A DNA stretch of 64,000 bases, taken from contig NZ_JAXCLA010000007.1 of the NCBI RefSeq assembly GCF_034043675.1, forward strand, positions 372,001 to 436,000, given 5' to 3'. The position numbers and the translations under genes were made by a program. Each line of letters begins with the position of its first letter. Within the stretch, counting starts at the first letter, position 1. The notes under the pieces were generated by a model, which worked only from the letters and a program-made list of their open reading frames with translations, was not told the origin of the DNA and made no database searches. This DNA comes from KK5 sp034043675. GTDB lineage: Bacteria > Pseudomonadota > Gammaproteobacteria > Burkholderiales > Burkholderiaceae_C. Shown here in pieces: positions 1 to 8,150 of this stretch.

Positions 1-233
1 CTGACCTCGCGCATGATGATCTCGATCGAGGCCAGCACCTGCTGGCCCGGCTCGGTGATGCGGCGCAGGCGCTTGCCGTGGCGCGAGAAGATATCCACGC
101 CAAGCTCTTCCTCCAGCTCCAGGATGGCCTTGGACACGCCGGGCTGCGAGGTGAACAGCGCCTTCGCCGTCTCGGTGAGGTTGAGGTTGCGGCGGGCCGC
201 CTCCTGGACGAAACGGAACTGGTGGAGGTTCAT
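1..233 (-). CDS. cysB: LysR-type regulator, CysB/Cbl family (partial, N-terminus)
   Basis: Only the first 77 residues lie inside the window; the gene runs off the left edge. The visible part is the winged helix-turn-helix DNA-binding domain of a LysR regulator, with NLTETAKALFTSQPGVSK as recognition helices followed by ELGVDIFSRHGKRL. These motifs are characteristic of CysB and Cbl, which activate sulfate assimilation genes in response to N-acetylserine. The ATG overlaps the stop of the upstream cbiX gene by two bases, so the two are co-translated. A CysB next to a sirohydrochlorin chelatase fits a sulfur/siroheme context. The effector domain is not visible, so CysB and Cbl cannot be separated. 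Confidence 0.85.
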   Translation of the reverse strand, partial: MNLHQFRFVQEAARRNLNLTETAKALFTSQPGVSKAILELEEELGVDIFSRHGKRLRRITEPGQQVLASIEIIMREV

Positions 234-631
234 TGTTGTTCTTCCGATCCCAGGAGGCCGAGGGTGGTGTCGCACAGCGCCTGCATCACGCGGTCCTGGT
301 CGCCCAGCGGCGGGTGCAGGATCCATTCGACGGCCGTACCGTGCCGTTCGCGCAGGCGTTCGATCAGCGGCGGGATGTCGCGGCGCACATGACCGCCCGC
401 GCCGAGGAACATCGGCACGACGTGGATGCGGCTGCAGCCCTGGCGAACCAGTTGATCGGCGGCGTCCTCGATGGCGGGCTGCATGAATTCGAGGTAGGCC
501 AGCACCCGTGGCATCGCCGGCCGCCCTGCCGCAATGCGCCGGGCCACCTCCTCGAAGGGCCGGGCCCAGAGCGGGTCGCGCGCACCGTGGGCAAACAGCA
601 GCAGGCCGTCCTTCGCCATTGCCGTCACCAT
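230..631 (-). CDS. cbiX: CbiX-type sirohydrochlorin chelatase
   Basis: This 133-residue protein has the length of a short single-domain class II chelatase (CbiX-S/SirB type). It starts with LLLFAHGARDP, where the histidine is the expected metal-binding and catalytic residue, and carries the second family signature VVPMFLGAGGHVRRD with another conserved histidine. Such enzymes insert Co or Fe into sirohydrochlorin in cobalamin or siroheme synthesis. The start at 631 overlaps the lptG stop as TGATG, and an internal ATG at 619 is a possible alternative. It lies between lptG and the cysB-like regulator, so an iron chelatase role in siroheme synthesis for sulfite reductase is plausible but inferred. 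Confidence 0.85.
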   Translation of the reverse strand: MVTAMAKDGLLLFAHGARDPLWARPFEEVARRIAAGRPAMPRVLAYLEFMQPAIEDAADQLVRQGCSRIHVVPMFLGAGGHVRRDIPPLIERLRERHGTAVEWILHPPLGDQDRVMQALCDTTLGLLGSEEQQ

Positions 632-1746
632 CAGCGGTAGCGGACCAGCCAGCCGAAGGCGCCCAGCGAGAGCGCCAGATAGGCCAGGCTCGGCGCCGCG
701 GCAACGGTCCAGGGCGTCCAGTCCTTCAGCAGGCCCAGGTGCTCGGCCACGTTGTTCAGCAGCACGAAGCTGATGCCCAGCATGATGCCGCCGAAGACCT
801 TCAGGCTGATGCCGCCGGCGCGGCCGTGCAGGTAGGCGAAGGGCAGGGCCAGGGCGACCATCACGAAGCAGGCGAAGGGGTAGAAGGCCTTGTGCCAGAA
901 CTGGATGTTGTGTGCCTGCGCGGACTGCTCCTGGGCCGATAGATGCTGGGTGTAGCGGTACAGCTCGATCGTCGACATCGAGGTGGCCGGCAGCACCGCC
1001 GCGGCGATCACGCCAGCGTGCAGGGAGCTCTGCCAGTCCCAGTGGTCCTCGTGCGTCTCGCGGACCAGCGGCGTGCGGTTGGCGCCGGTGCCGCCGAGCC
1101 AGTCGGTCCGGTCGACGTCGATCAGGCGCCACAGGCCCTTCGCGTCGACGTTGGCGGTCTTGGCCTGGATGCGCGCGACGAGGCCGCCGTGCGTATCGAA
1201 TTCGTAGATGCGGATGTCCTGCAACTGGCCGGACGAGCTGGCGCGTCCGACGTTGACCGAGAAGCTGCGCTCCTGGCCGTCGACGACTTGGCGGTCCTTC
1301 AGCCAGGCGCCGCGGGGGCTCGGTGCCTTGTCGCCGACGAAGCGGGCGCGCATGACGTCGCCCTGGCGCTCGAAGTAGGGCGCGGCCCAGTCGCCGGTGA
1401 CGAAGGTCAGCGCCGCGAACACGAAGGCCAGGCTGGCGAGCAGGCCCAGCGCGCGGCCGGGGCCGAGACCGCCGGTGCGCAGGATGGTGAACTCGCTCGA
1501 TTGCGCCAGCCGCGCCAGCGAGAAGATCGTGCCGATCAGCACTGCGATCGGGAACAGCTCGTAGAAGTGCCCGGGCGTCTCCATCAGCGAGAGCAGGGCC
1601 GCCTTGCCGGCACCGACGCCGGCGCGGCTCATGCGTTCGATCTCGTCCACGAAGTCGAAGAAGAAGAACAGCGCCAGGAAGGCCAGTGCGACGAGCACGA
1701 CGGAGCCGACGATGTCGCGATACAGCAGGCGGCGGACGGTCCTCAT
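631..1746 (-). CDS. lptG: LPS export ABC transporter permease LptG
   Basis: LptG is one of the two inner-membrane permeases of the LptB2FG complex that extracts lipopolysaccharide and feeds it to the LptC-LptA-LptD bridge. The 371-residue product has the family layout: an N-terminal transmembrane helix beginning near residue 12 and rich in Phe (FFFFDFVDE), further helices to about residue 120 with the SSEFTILRTGG cytoplasmic motif, a large periplasmic beta-jellyroll domain, and three C-terminal helices from about residue 270. It overlaps lptF by four bases (ATGA) and the downstream cbiX by one base, so lptF-lptG-cbiX-cysB reads as one coupled operon. Confidence 0.93.
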   Translation of the reverse strand: MRTVRRLLYRDIVGSVVLVALAFLALFFFFDFVDEIERMSRAGVGAGKAALLSLMETPGHFYELFPIAVLIGTIFSLARLAQSSEFTILRTGGLGPGRALGLLASLAFVFAALTFVTGDWAAPYFERQGDVMRARFVGDKAPSPRGAWLKDRQVVDGQERSFSVNVGRASSSGQLQDIRIYEFDTHGGLVARIQAKTANVDAKGLWRLIDVDRTDWLGGTGANRTPLVRETHEDHWDWQSSLHAGVIAAAVLPATSMSTIELYRYTQHLSAQEQSAQAHNIQFWHKAFYPFACFVMVALALPFAYLHGRAGGISLKVFGGIMLGISFVLLNNVAEHLGLLKDWTPWTVAAAPSLAYLALSLGAFGWLVRYR

Positions 1747-2852
1747 GCGCTCACCGCCGCGGTCTTCTTGTGGATGCGGCGCGTGAGGCCGATCCGGTTG
1801 CCCTGGTCACGCAGCCACATCAGCAGCATGGCCAGCGCGAGTGCGCCGCCATGCACGCCGACCAGCGCCCCGGCGATGCTCGTGCGGCCGCTGCTGACCC
1901 AGGTCTGGCTCAGGTTGATGGCGTTGAAATAGACGACGAAGCCCAGCAGCGCGAACAGCAGATTCCAGTTGTTCGCGCGGCGCGGGTTGTTGGCCGCCAT
2001 GCCGATGCCCAGCAGCACCACGTTCACGCAGGCGAGGATCCAGCCGAAGCGCCAGGTCAGTTCGCCGTCGTTGCGCGGCGAGCGCGTGTGCAGCAGGGTC
2101 AGCGTGTCGGTGGCCTTGGGCGGCAGCGCATCGGCGCTGCGCATCACCTGGCTGTCGGCCAGCACCTTGTATTGCTCGAAGCGGGCCACGGTCTTGTCGT
2201 CGGTCTTCAGGTTGGTCTCGTTCTGCTGGCCGCGCTCGAGCACGAGGAAACGGTCATCACCGGCCTGCTCGATGTGGCCGCGGGAGGAGGTGGTCACCGC
2301 CTCGCGCTGCGGCAGCTGGGTGAGGATGAAGACGTTGCGGCCGGTGTTGCCGTCCTCGCTGTCACGCTCGATGAAGAACACGCGCGAGCCGTCGCGCGAA
2401 CTCTGGAACTGGCCGGGCGCGACGCGCGAGAGGTCGCCGCGCTTCTGGTAGTGGTCGCGCAGCTGGGCGCTGTTCTGGTTGCCCCAGGGCCAGACGATCA
2501 TCTCCAGCACGACGATCACGCCCATCACCGGCCAGGCCATGCGCAGCACCGGCTTGATGAAGCGCGTCAGCGGAATGCCGCTGGCGAACCAGATCGCCAT
2601 CTCGGATTCGCGGTACATGCGGCCGAGCGTGAAGACGACGGCGATGAACAGCGACAAGGTCAGCATCGTCGACAGGTGCGACAGCGCCGCGTAGCCCATC
2701 AGCAGCATCACGTCCTGCGGCGCCACATTGCCGCCGGCGGCCTGGCCCAGCGTCTTGATCAGCATGGACGTCAGGACGATGGTGAAGATGACCACGAGGG
2801 TCACGCCGAAGCTCTGGGCCAGCTCTTTGCGTACGGTGGAATCGAATAACAT
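1743..2852 (-). CDS. lptF: LPS export ABC transporter permease LptF
   Basis: This 369-residue protein starts with MLFDSTVRKELAQSF, a typical LptF N-terminus, followed by a first membrane helix (VVIFTIVLTSMLI), the YRESEMAIWFASG cytoplasmic motif near residue 80, a periplasmic domain (about 130-250) and three C-terminal helices (about 265-355). LptF pairs with LptG in the LPS extractor. It is the first gene of the leftward operon. Its start is only 28 bp from the divergent start of the aminopeptidase gene, so at least one of the two promoters must lie inside the neighbouring coding sequence. Confidence 0.93.
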   Translation of the reverse strand: MLFDSTVRKELAQSFGVTLVVIFTIVLTSMLIKTLGQAAGGNVAPQDVMLLMGYAALSHLSTMLTLSLFIAVVFTLGRMYRESEMAIWFASGIPLTRFIKPVLRMAWPVMGVIVVLEMIVWPWGNQNSAQLRDHYQKRGDLSRVAPGQFQSSRDGSRVFFIERDSEDGNTGRNVFILTQLPQREAVTTSSRGHIEQAGDDRFLVLERGQQNETNLKTDDKTVARFEQYKVLADSQVMRSADALPPKATDTLTLLHTRSPRNDGELTWRFGWILACVNVVLLGIGMAANNPRRANNWNLLFALLGFVVYFNAINLSQTWVSSGRTSIAGALVGVHGGALALAMLLMWLRDQGNRIGLTRRIHKKTAAVSA

Positions 2853-2880
2853 CCTGGCACTTTATCTATTGCCTCTCATT

Positions 2881-4356
2881 ATGGACTTCCGTACTCAAGC
2901 CGCGTCCGTCGACGCGCTGGCCGGCGTTGCCGCCGATGCGCTGATCGTCGTGGTTGCCGGCGATGCCTTGCCCAAGAATTTCGATAAAAGCCTGGGCGCT
3001 CTGGCCGCCGACGCGGTCAAGCTGGGCGACTTCGAATTCAAGGCCGGCAAGACGCTGAGCCTGCTGCGCCCGGCCGGCGTGAAGGCGCCGCGCGTGGTGT
3101 TCGCGGCTTCGGGCAAGTCCACGTTGAAGGCGGCGCGCAGCACCTTCCAGGCCTCGCTGGGCCTGCTCAAGGGCCGCGGCGCGGCCCATGCCGCCGTGGC
3201 TTTCGTCGGTTTCGACGCGCCGACGGAAAGCTTGGCCGAGCAGTTCGTGCTCGCCGCTCAGGACGCGGGTTATGTCTATCGCCACACGAAGCCCAGCGCG
3301 CCGGCCGCCGGCAAGCTGGGCAAGTTCACCCTGCTGACCGCCGATGCGGAAGCCACGAAGGCCGCCAAGGCGGGCCTGGCGCGCGGCGAGGCAATCGGCG
3401 CCGGCATCGAGCTGGCACGCGAACTGGCCAACCGCCCGGGCAACCATGCGACGCCGACCTTCCTCGGTCAGCAGGCCCAGGCTCTGGGCAAGAGCCACGG
3501 CCTGAAGGTCGAGGTGCTGGACAAGAAGGCCGTCGAGAAGCTGGGCATGGGCTCCTTCCTGTCGGTGGCCCAGGGCTCGGACGAGCCGCTGCGCTTCATC
3601 GTCATCCGCTACGACGGCGCAGTGAAGACGCAGGCGCCGGTCGTGCTGGTCGGCAAGGGCATCACCTTCGACTCCGGCGGCATCTCGCTGAAGCCGGGCG
3701 CCGGCATGGACGAGATGAAGTTCGACATGGGCGGCGCGGCCAGCGTGATCGGCGCGATGCGCGCGATCGCCGAGCTGAAGCCGAAGATCAACGTCGTGAT
3801 GCTGGTCGCCGCCTGCGAGAACATGCCCAGCGGCCATGCGGTCAAGCCGGGCGACGTGGTCACCTCGATGTCGGGCCAGACGATCGAGAACCTGAATACC
3901 GACGCCGAGGGTCGCCTGATCCTGTGCGACGCGCTGACCTACGCCGAGCGCTTCAAGCCGGCCGTCGTCGTCGACGTCGCCACGTTGACCGGTGCCTGTG
4001 TGATCGCCCTGGGTGGCGTGCGCAGCGGCATGTACGCCAGCGACGACGAGCTGGCCGGCGCACTCAGCGCGGCCGGCGAGGCGGCGCTGGATCCTTGCTG
4101 GCGCATGCCGCTGGACGAGGAGTACGAGGAAGGCCTGAAGAGCAATTTCGCCGACGTGGCGAACGTGGCCGGCCGCGAGGGCGGCTCGGTCACCGCAGCG
4201 AAGTTCCTGCAGCGCTTCGCGAGCAAGTACCGCTGGGGCCACCTGGACATCGCCGGTACCGCCTGGAAGGGCGGCGCCGCCAAGGGTGCCACCGGCCGAC
4301 CGGTGGGCCTGCTGACGCACTTCGTGCTGTCGCAAGTGAAGGGCGGCGCTCGCTGA
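2881..4356 (+). CDS. pepA: Leucyl aminopeptidase (M17 family)
   Basis: Cytosolic, two-metal aminopeptidase that removes N-terminal residues from peptides; members of the family also bind DNA. The 491-residue product shows the M17 catalytic core: the metal-binding and lysine motif GKGITFDSGGISLKPG, the MKFDMGGA segment, and the family signature NTDAEGRLIL. The C-terminus HLDIAGTAWKGG is also typical. I chose the start MDFRTQAASVD at 2881 because it matches the usual N-terminus; the reading frame is open further upstream but would run into lptF. Only 8 bp separate its stop from the holC start, which matches the common pepA-holC operon of betaproteobacteria. Confidence 0.95.
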   Translation: MDFRTQAASVDALAGVAADALIVVVAGDALPKNFDKSLGALAADAVKLGDFEFKAGKTLSLLRPAGVKAPRVVFAASGKSTLKAARSTFQASLGLLKGRGAAHAAVAFVGFDAPTESLAEQFVLAAQDAGYVYRHTKPSAPAAGKLGKFTLLTADAEATKAAKAGLARGEAIGAGIELARELANRPGNHATPTFLGQQAQALGKSHGLKVEVLDKKAVEKLGMGSFLSVAQGSDEPLRFIVIRYDGAVKTQAPVVLVGKGITFDSGGISLKPGAGMDEMKFDMGGAASVIGAMRAIAELKPKINVVMLVAACENMPSGHAVKPGDVVTSMSGQTIENLNTDAEGRLILCDALTYAERFKPAVVVDVATLTGACVIALGGVRSGMYASDDELAGALSAAGEAALDPCWRMPLDEEYEEGLKSNFADVANVAGREGGSVTAAKFLQRFASKYRWGHLDIAGTAWKGGAAKGATGRPVGLLTHFVLSQVKGGAR

Positions 4357-4364
4357 GCCCATCG

Positions 4365-4796
4365 ATGAGCCAGATCAGCTTCTACACGGGCGTGCCCGAG
4401 AGGCTGGGCTATCTGTGCCGACTGCTGCGCAAGGCGCAGCAGTCGGGCGCGCGCATCGGCGTCTGCGGCCCGGCGAACCTGCTGATGCGGCTGGATGCCA
4501 CGCTGTGGACCTTCGATCCGCTCGAGTTCGTGCCGCATCTGCGCGTTTCGTCCGGGGCGACGTTGCCGCCACGGCTGACCGACACGCCGATCCTGCTGGT
4601 CGAGCGGCCTGACCAGTTGCCGCACCGCGAGGTGCTGCTGAACGTGGGCGCGGAGATTCCCGAGGGCTTCGATCAGTTCCAGCGCGTGCTCGAGGTGGTG
4701 TCCCAGGACCCGCCGCAGGTGCAGGCCGGGCGCGAGCGCTTCCGCCGTTATCAGCAATTGGGGCACGAGGTCGTGCACCACATCGCGACAGCTTGA
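4365..4796 (+). CDS. holC: DNA polymerase III chi subunit
   Basis: HolC (chi) links the clamp loader to single-strand DNA-binding protein through psi. The 143-residue product has the family's typical size and sequence landmarks: an N-terminal ISFYTG, the LLRKAQQSGARIGV helix, the LWTFDPLEFVPH motif, and the LLNVGAEIPEGFDQFQRVLEVV segment, followed by a C-terminal RFRRYQQLGHEVVHH. It starts 8 bp after the pepA stop and is probably co-transcribed with it. No clear terminator follows; the next 200 bp form the leader of a separate transport gene. Confidence 0.93.
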   Translation: MSQISFYTGVPERLGYLCRLLRKAQQSGARIGVCGPANLLMRLDATLWTFDPLEFVPHLRVSSGATLPPRLTDTPILLVERPDQLPHREVLLNVGAEIPEGFDQFQRVLEVVSQDPPQVQAGRERFRRYQQLGHEVVHHIATA

Positions 4797-4948
4797 ATCC
4801 CGGGCTGTCAACGCCTTGGTGCAGGCCGCGTTGAAGCGGTGCCCGGTCGGACTTTCTGGCGTCACCCGAGCGTTGTATTTAGACGCTTTCCCCATTCAGG
4901 CGGCGTGCGATTTCGGTTAATGTCTGCCGGTTGATTTTCAACACAAAA

Positions 4949-4975
4949 GATCCTGTTGATCCTGTTGATCCTGTT
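4949..4975 (+). repeat. Three tandem 9-bp repeats (GATCCTGTT) in a leader
   Basis: Three perfect copies of GATCCTGTT lie head to tail, ending 22 bp before the start of the binding-protein gene and just before its ribosome binding site. The sequence shows only the repeat. Such short tandem repeats can change copy number by slippage and alter leader length; whether that happens here is not known. Confidence 0.7.
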
Positions 4976-4997
4976 CTTCCTACCCCGGAGGTGTTTC

Positions 4998-6140
4998 ATG
5001 CAAGTCAAGTTGAATGTTGTCGTTGCCGCAGCCGCGGCACTGCTTAGCGGTGCGGCCATGGCGCAGGACCTGGTCGTCAAGATCGGTCACGTCGGTCCGA
5101 CCAGCGGAGCGATCGCGCACCTGGGCAAGGACAACGAACTCGGTGCCCGCATGGCCATCGATGACTTGAATGCCAAGGGCGTGACGATCGGCGGCAAGAA
5201 GGCCAAGTTCGAACTGCTGGCCGAAGACGATGCCGGCGATCCGAAGCAAGGCACGGCCGCAGCGCAGAAGCTGGTGGACTCGAAGGTGAACGGCGTTGTC
5301 GGCCACCTGAACTCGGGCACCTCGATTCCCGCCTCGAAGATCTACTCCGACGCTGGCATTCCGCAGATCTCGCCGTCCGCCACGGCCACGCAGTACACGC
5401 GCAGCGGCTACAAGACGGCGTTCCGCGTCGTTGCTGACGACGGCCACCTGGGCGGCACGCTGGGCCGCTATGCGGTCAAGGAACTGAAGGGCCAGTCGAT
5501 CGCCGTGATCGACGACAAGACTGCCTACGGCGCCGGCGTGGCCGACGAATTCGTCAAGGGCGTGAAGGCTGCGGGCGGCAAGACCGTCGGCCGCGAGTCC
5601 ACCACCGACAAGTCGACGGACTTCACCGCCATCCTAACCACCCTGAAGGGCAAGAAGCCCGATGTGATCTTCTTCGGCGGCATGGATGCCGTGGCCGGCC
5701 CGATGCTGCGTCAGATGAAGCAGCTGGGCATCACCGCCAAGTTCATGGGCGGCGACGGCATCTGCACGGCCAAGCTGCCTGAACTGGCTGCCGGCACGAT
5801 GGCCGACGACCAAGTCATCTGCGCGGAAGCCGGTGGCGTGGAAGGTGAGTCGAAGAAATCCCTGGACGCCTTCAAGGCCAAGTTCAAGGAGAAGTACAAG
5901 GTCGACGTGCAGATCTACGCACCGTACGTGTATGACGCCGTGAACGTGCTGGTCAATGCGATGGTCAAGGCCGGTTCCTCCGACCCGGCGAAGTACCTGC
6001 CGGTGCTGGCCAAGACCGAAGGCTACAAGGGCGTGACCGGCACGATCTCCTTCGACAACAAGGGCGACCTGAAGAATGGCGCGCTGACGATGTACACCTA
6101 TAAGGGTGGCGCACGCTCCGAAATGGGCGTCGTGCACTGA
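4998..6140 (+). CDS. Periplasmic branched-chain amino-acid-type binding protein (LivJ/LivK family)
   Basis: Solute-binding component of an ABC importer, 380 residues. It has a cleavable signal peptide (MQVKLN plus an Ala/Val-rich stretch ending AAMAQ, about 23 residues). The mature protein opens with VVKIGHVGPTSGAIAHLG, the classic start of type I Leu/Ile/Val-binding folds, and continues with the EDDAGDPKQGTAAAQKLV and GVVGHLNSGTSIPASKIY motifs that line the ligand cleft. I chose 4998 because GGAGG sits 8 bp upstream; an open frame from 4956 has no signal-peptide logic. No permease or ATPase genes are adjacent, so it is an orphan binding protein here, and a strong terminator follows. The ligand could also be an amide or another amino acid. 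Confidence 0.9.
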   Translation: MQVKLNVVVAAAAALLSGAAMAQDLVVKIGHVGPTSGAIAHLGKDNELGARMAIDDLNAKGVTIGGKKAKFELLAEDDAGDPKQGTAAAQKLVDSKVNGVVGHLNSGTSIPASKIYSDAGIPQISPSATATQYTRSGYKTAFRVVADDGHLGGTLGRYAVKELKGQSIAVIDDKTAYGAGVADEFVKGVKAAGGKTVGRESTTDKSTDFTAILTTLKGKKPDVIFFGGMDAVAGPMLRQMKQLGITAKFMGGDGICTAKLPELAAGTMADDQVICAEAGGVEGESKKSLDAFKAKFKEKYKVDVQIYAPYVYDAVNVLVNAMVKAGSSDPAKYLPVLAKTEGYKGVTGTISFDNKGDLKNGALTMYTYKGGARSEMGVVH

Positions 6141-6157
6141 GCGAGAAAAACTCCACG

Positions 6158-6187
6158 AAAACGCCTGCTTCGTGCAGGCGTTTTTTT
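6158..6187 (+). terminator. Intrinsic terminator after the binding-protein gene
   Basis: A perfect stem (ACGCCTGC, positions 6161-6168, with GCAGGCGT, 6174-6181) closes a five-base TTCGT loop. Upstream A residues pair with the first T residues, and a run of seven T follows. This is a canonical rho-independent terminator 17 bp after the stop codon, isolating this gene from the EPS locus. Confidence 0.92.
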
Positions 6188-6615
6188 ATGCTCGCTTGAT
6201 ATCAATACTTCGTTGTATCGGGGCCGAGAAAACTGCGCGTCCGGGTTTCATCGATTCAACTGATGATCTGTCGCGTGGAAAAGGCACGAATACCGGCAGC
6301 AGGCTCTTTAGCCTGTCACGGAACTGCGCTCTACTGCGCTCCGTTGCGGTTTTGAAGACGACGTCGTAGCCCAGGTTTCGTTTGTTTCAACCTGGGGTTC
6401 CCCCTGCAAACGGGGGGCTCTCAAGACCCCTACTGCGAAGGCATCATCGGTCCGCGATTCGGGGGAAGTCTCCGCGTGAGATCGGCTGAGGTGCCGGAAA
6501 CGGAGCAGGCGTCTGGCCCACCAGCCGGTGACCTGCAAAAAAGCGAGAGGCCGAGCGCCTCAATGCCTTCAAAGGCGCTACTCAGCAGAAGAGCAGTTGT
6601 GCGATCGGGGGAAGC
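6188..6615 (+). other. 428-bp non-coding leader of the EPS region with hairpins
   Basis: No convincing gene lies here. There are two adjacent strong stem-loops: CCCAGGTT (6370-6377) with AACCTGGG (6389-6396), and CCCCC (6400-6404) with GGGGG (6412-6416). The G run can alternatively pair with a downstream CCCC at 6427-6430, giving competing structures. A purine-rich GGGGGAAGC ribosome binding site precedes the sugar transferase start. I found no convincing -24/-12 or -35/-10 promoter. The long structured leader suggests RNA-level control, but no known riboswitch class was recognised. Confidence 0.5.
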
Positions 6616-7998
6616 ATGATCCGGATATTCAATCACTATCTACACAGGCAAACTTTGCTGCAGGTGTTCTTCGATCTCGGCTTGATCGTGTTCGTAGTGC
6701 TTGCGGTTGTGCTCAGCCAAGGCGAAGCCGCCCAAACCGTGATTCCGTTTGCCGCGTCGCACGGGCTCTCGCTGGCGGGCTGCATATTCGTCATCAATTC
6801 CGCTACGGGTTTTTATCAGCATGTGCACAACCGCTCGATCACCGAGTCCTGCGCACGAGCTCTGTTGGGCCTGATGTTCGGCCTGCCCCTGGCCTACGCG
6901 ATCTTCAGCTTGGTGCCCGCCAGCACCAGCCATCGCGAACTGATTACGTTGGCCGCGATGGCTGCGGTGGCAACGGTGATGGCGCACCGCGTCTACGCGG
7001 CGCATTCACGCACCCAATCGCGACTGCGTACACGCATCCTGATTTTCGGTTCTGGCGCAGCAGCCAAGACCGTGGGCAGCACACTGCGCGAGGCCGACCC
7101 GCATGCGCAGATCGTCGGCTACTTCGCCGGCCCGAACGAAGATGAGTCGGAAGTCGCCCAGGCCGAGATGATCGCGCCGCGCGGCACGCTGACCGAGACC
7201 GCCCGCTACCTGGGTGTGGACGAGATCGTCGTGGCGCTGTCCGAGCGACGCGGTGGCAGCATGCCGCTGCGTCAACTGCTGGACTGCAAGCTGTACGGCA
7301 TCCGCGTGGTGGACATCGCTACCTACTTCGAGAAGACGCTTGCACAGATCAAGATCAGCCATGTGAACGCCGGCTGGCTTATCTTCGGCGACGGATTCAA
7401 CCAGGGTGCGCTGCGCACGATCGTCAAGCGCGTCTTCGACATCATCTTCTCGGCCGCAATCCTTCTGCTGACGCTGCCCGTGATGGCGGTGACGGCGGTG
7501 TTGATCAAGCTGGAGTCCTCGGGCTCGGTGCTCTATCGGCAGGAGCGTGTCGGCCTGAACGGCGCGATCTTCAAGGTGATCAAGTTCCGCAGCATGCGCT
7601 CCGACGCCGAGAAGGACGGCAAGCCGCGCTGGGCGACGCTGAACGATGATCGTGTGACTCGCATCGGCAAGTTCATTCGCAAGGTCCGTATCGATGAGCT
7701 GCCGCAGCTGTTCAACGTGCTGCGCGGAGAGATGAGCCTGGTCGGCCCGCGGCCCGAACGCCAGTTCTTCGTCGATGACCTCATCAACAAGATTCCGTAC
7801 TACGCCGTACGCCACAGCGTGAAGCCGGGGGTCACCGGCTGGGCGCAGGTGCGTTACGAGTACGGCTCGACGGTCGAGGATTCGATCGAGAAGCTCCAGT
7901 ACGACCTGTACTACGTCAAGAACCACACGCTGTTCCTGGATCTGTTGATCATGCTGGAAACGGTGGCTGTGGTGCTGACCGGCAAAGGCGCCCGCTGA
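6616..7998 (+). CDS. XrtA-system undecaprenyl-phosphate sugar-1-phosphate transferase (EpsB/WcaJ-like)
   Basis: Polyisoprenyl-phosphate sugar transferase that attaches the first sugar-phosphate to the lipid carrier and so starts the EPS repeat unit. The 460-residue product has several N-terminal membrane helices (about 12-115), a CoA-binding/Rossmann-like domain (LIFGSGAAAKTVG, about 142-250), then a further membrane segment (FSAAILLLTLPVMAVT, about 276-292) and the catalytic bacterial sugar transferase domain with LYRQERVGLNG, FKVIKFRSM, KVRIDELPQLFNVLRGEMSL and VGPRPER motifs. It resembles the PEP-CTERM-associated family known as TIGR03013/EpsB. It stands first in the locus, followed after about 150 bp by prsK. 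Confidence 0.93.
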   Translation: MIRIFNHYLHRQTLLQVFFDLGLIVFVVLAVVLSQGEAAQTVIPFAASHGLSLAGCIFVINSATGFYQHVHNRSITESCARALLGLMFGLPLAYAIFSLVPASTSHRELITLAAMAAVATVMAHRVYAAHSRTQSRLRTRILIFGSGAAAKTVGSTLREADPHAQIVGYFAGPNEDESEVAQAEMIAPRGTLTETARYLGVDEIVVALSERRGGSMPLRQLLDCKLYGIRVVDIATYFEKTLAQIKISHVNAGWLIFGDGFNQGALRTIVKRVFDIIFSAAILLLTLPVMAVTAVLIKLESSGSVLYRQERVGLNGAIFKVIKFRSMRSDAEKDGKPRWATLNDDRVTRIGKFIRKVRIDELPQLFNVLRGEMSLVGPRPERQFFVDDLINKIPYYAVRHSVKPGVTGWAQVRYEYGSTVEDSIEKLQYDLYYVKNHTLFLDLLIMLETVAVVLTGKGAR

Positions 7999-8150
7999 GC
8001 AAGCGAAACGCGACGGACGTATCGAACGTTCGTCGCCAGCCCTGATCTAGATAGCCGAGTTGGCTTGCCGATCGATGCGGAGTTTGGCTGCGCACACCTC
8101 TCCGCGTTAGTGTCAATTTCCGGCACCGCGGACAGGTGCTGAAATGCCCC

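Noticed and set aside
2866..4362. A 498-codon open frame on the minus strand
   Set aside because: It is the antisense of the leucyl aminopeptidase gene, whose catalytic motifs are unmistakable; the minus-strand protein is Arg/Gln/His-rich with no motif.
6284..6300. GGCACGAATACCGGCA as a sigma-54 promoter for the EPS priming gene
   Set aside because: The spacing between GG and GC is eleven bases instead of ten and the -12 element lacks TTGC.
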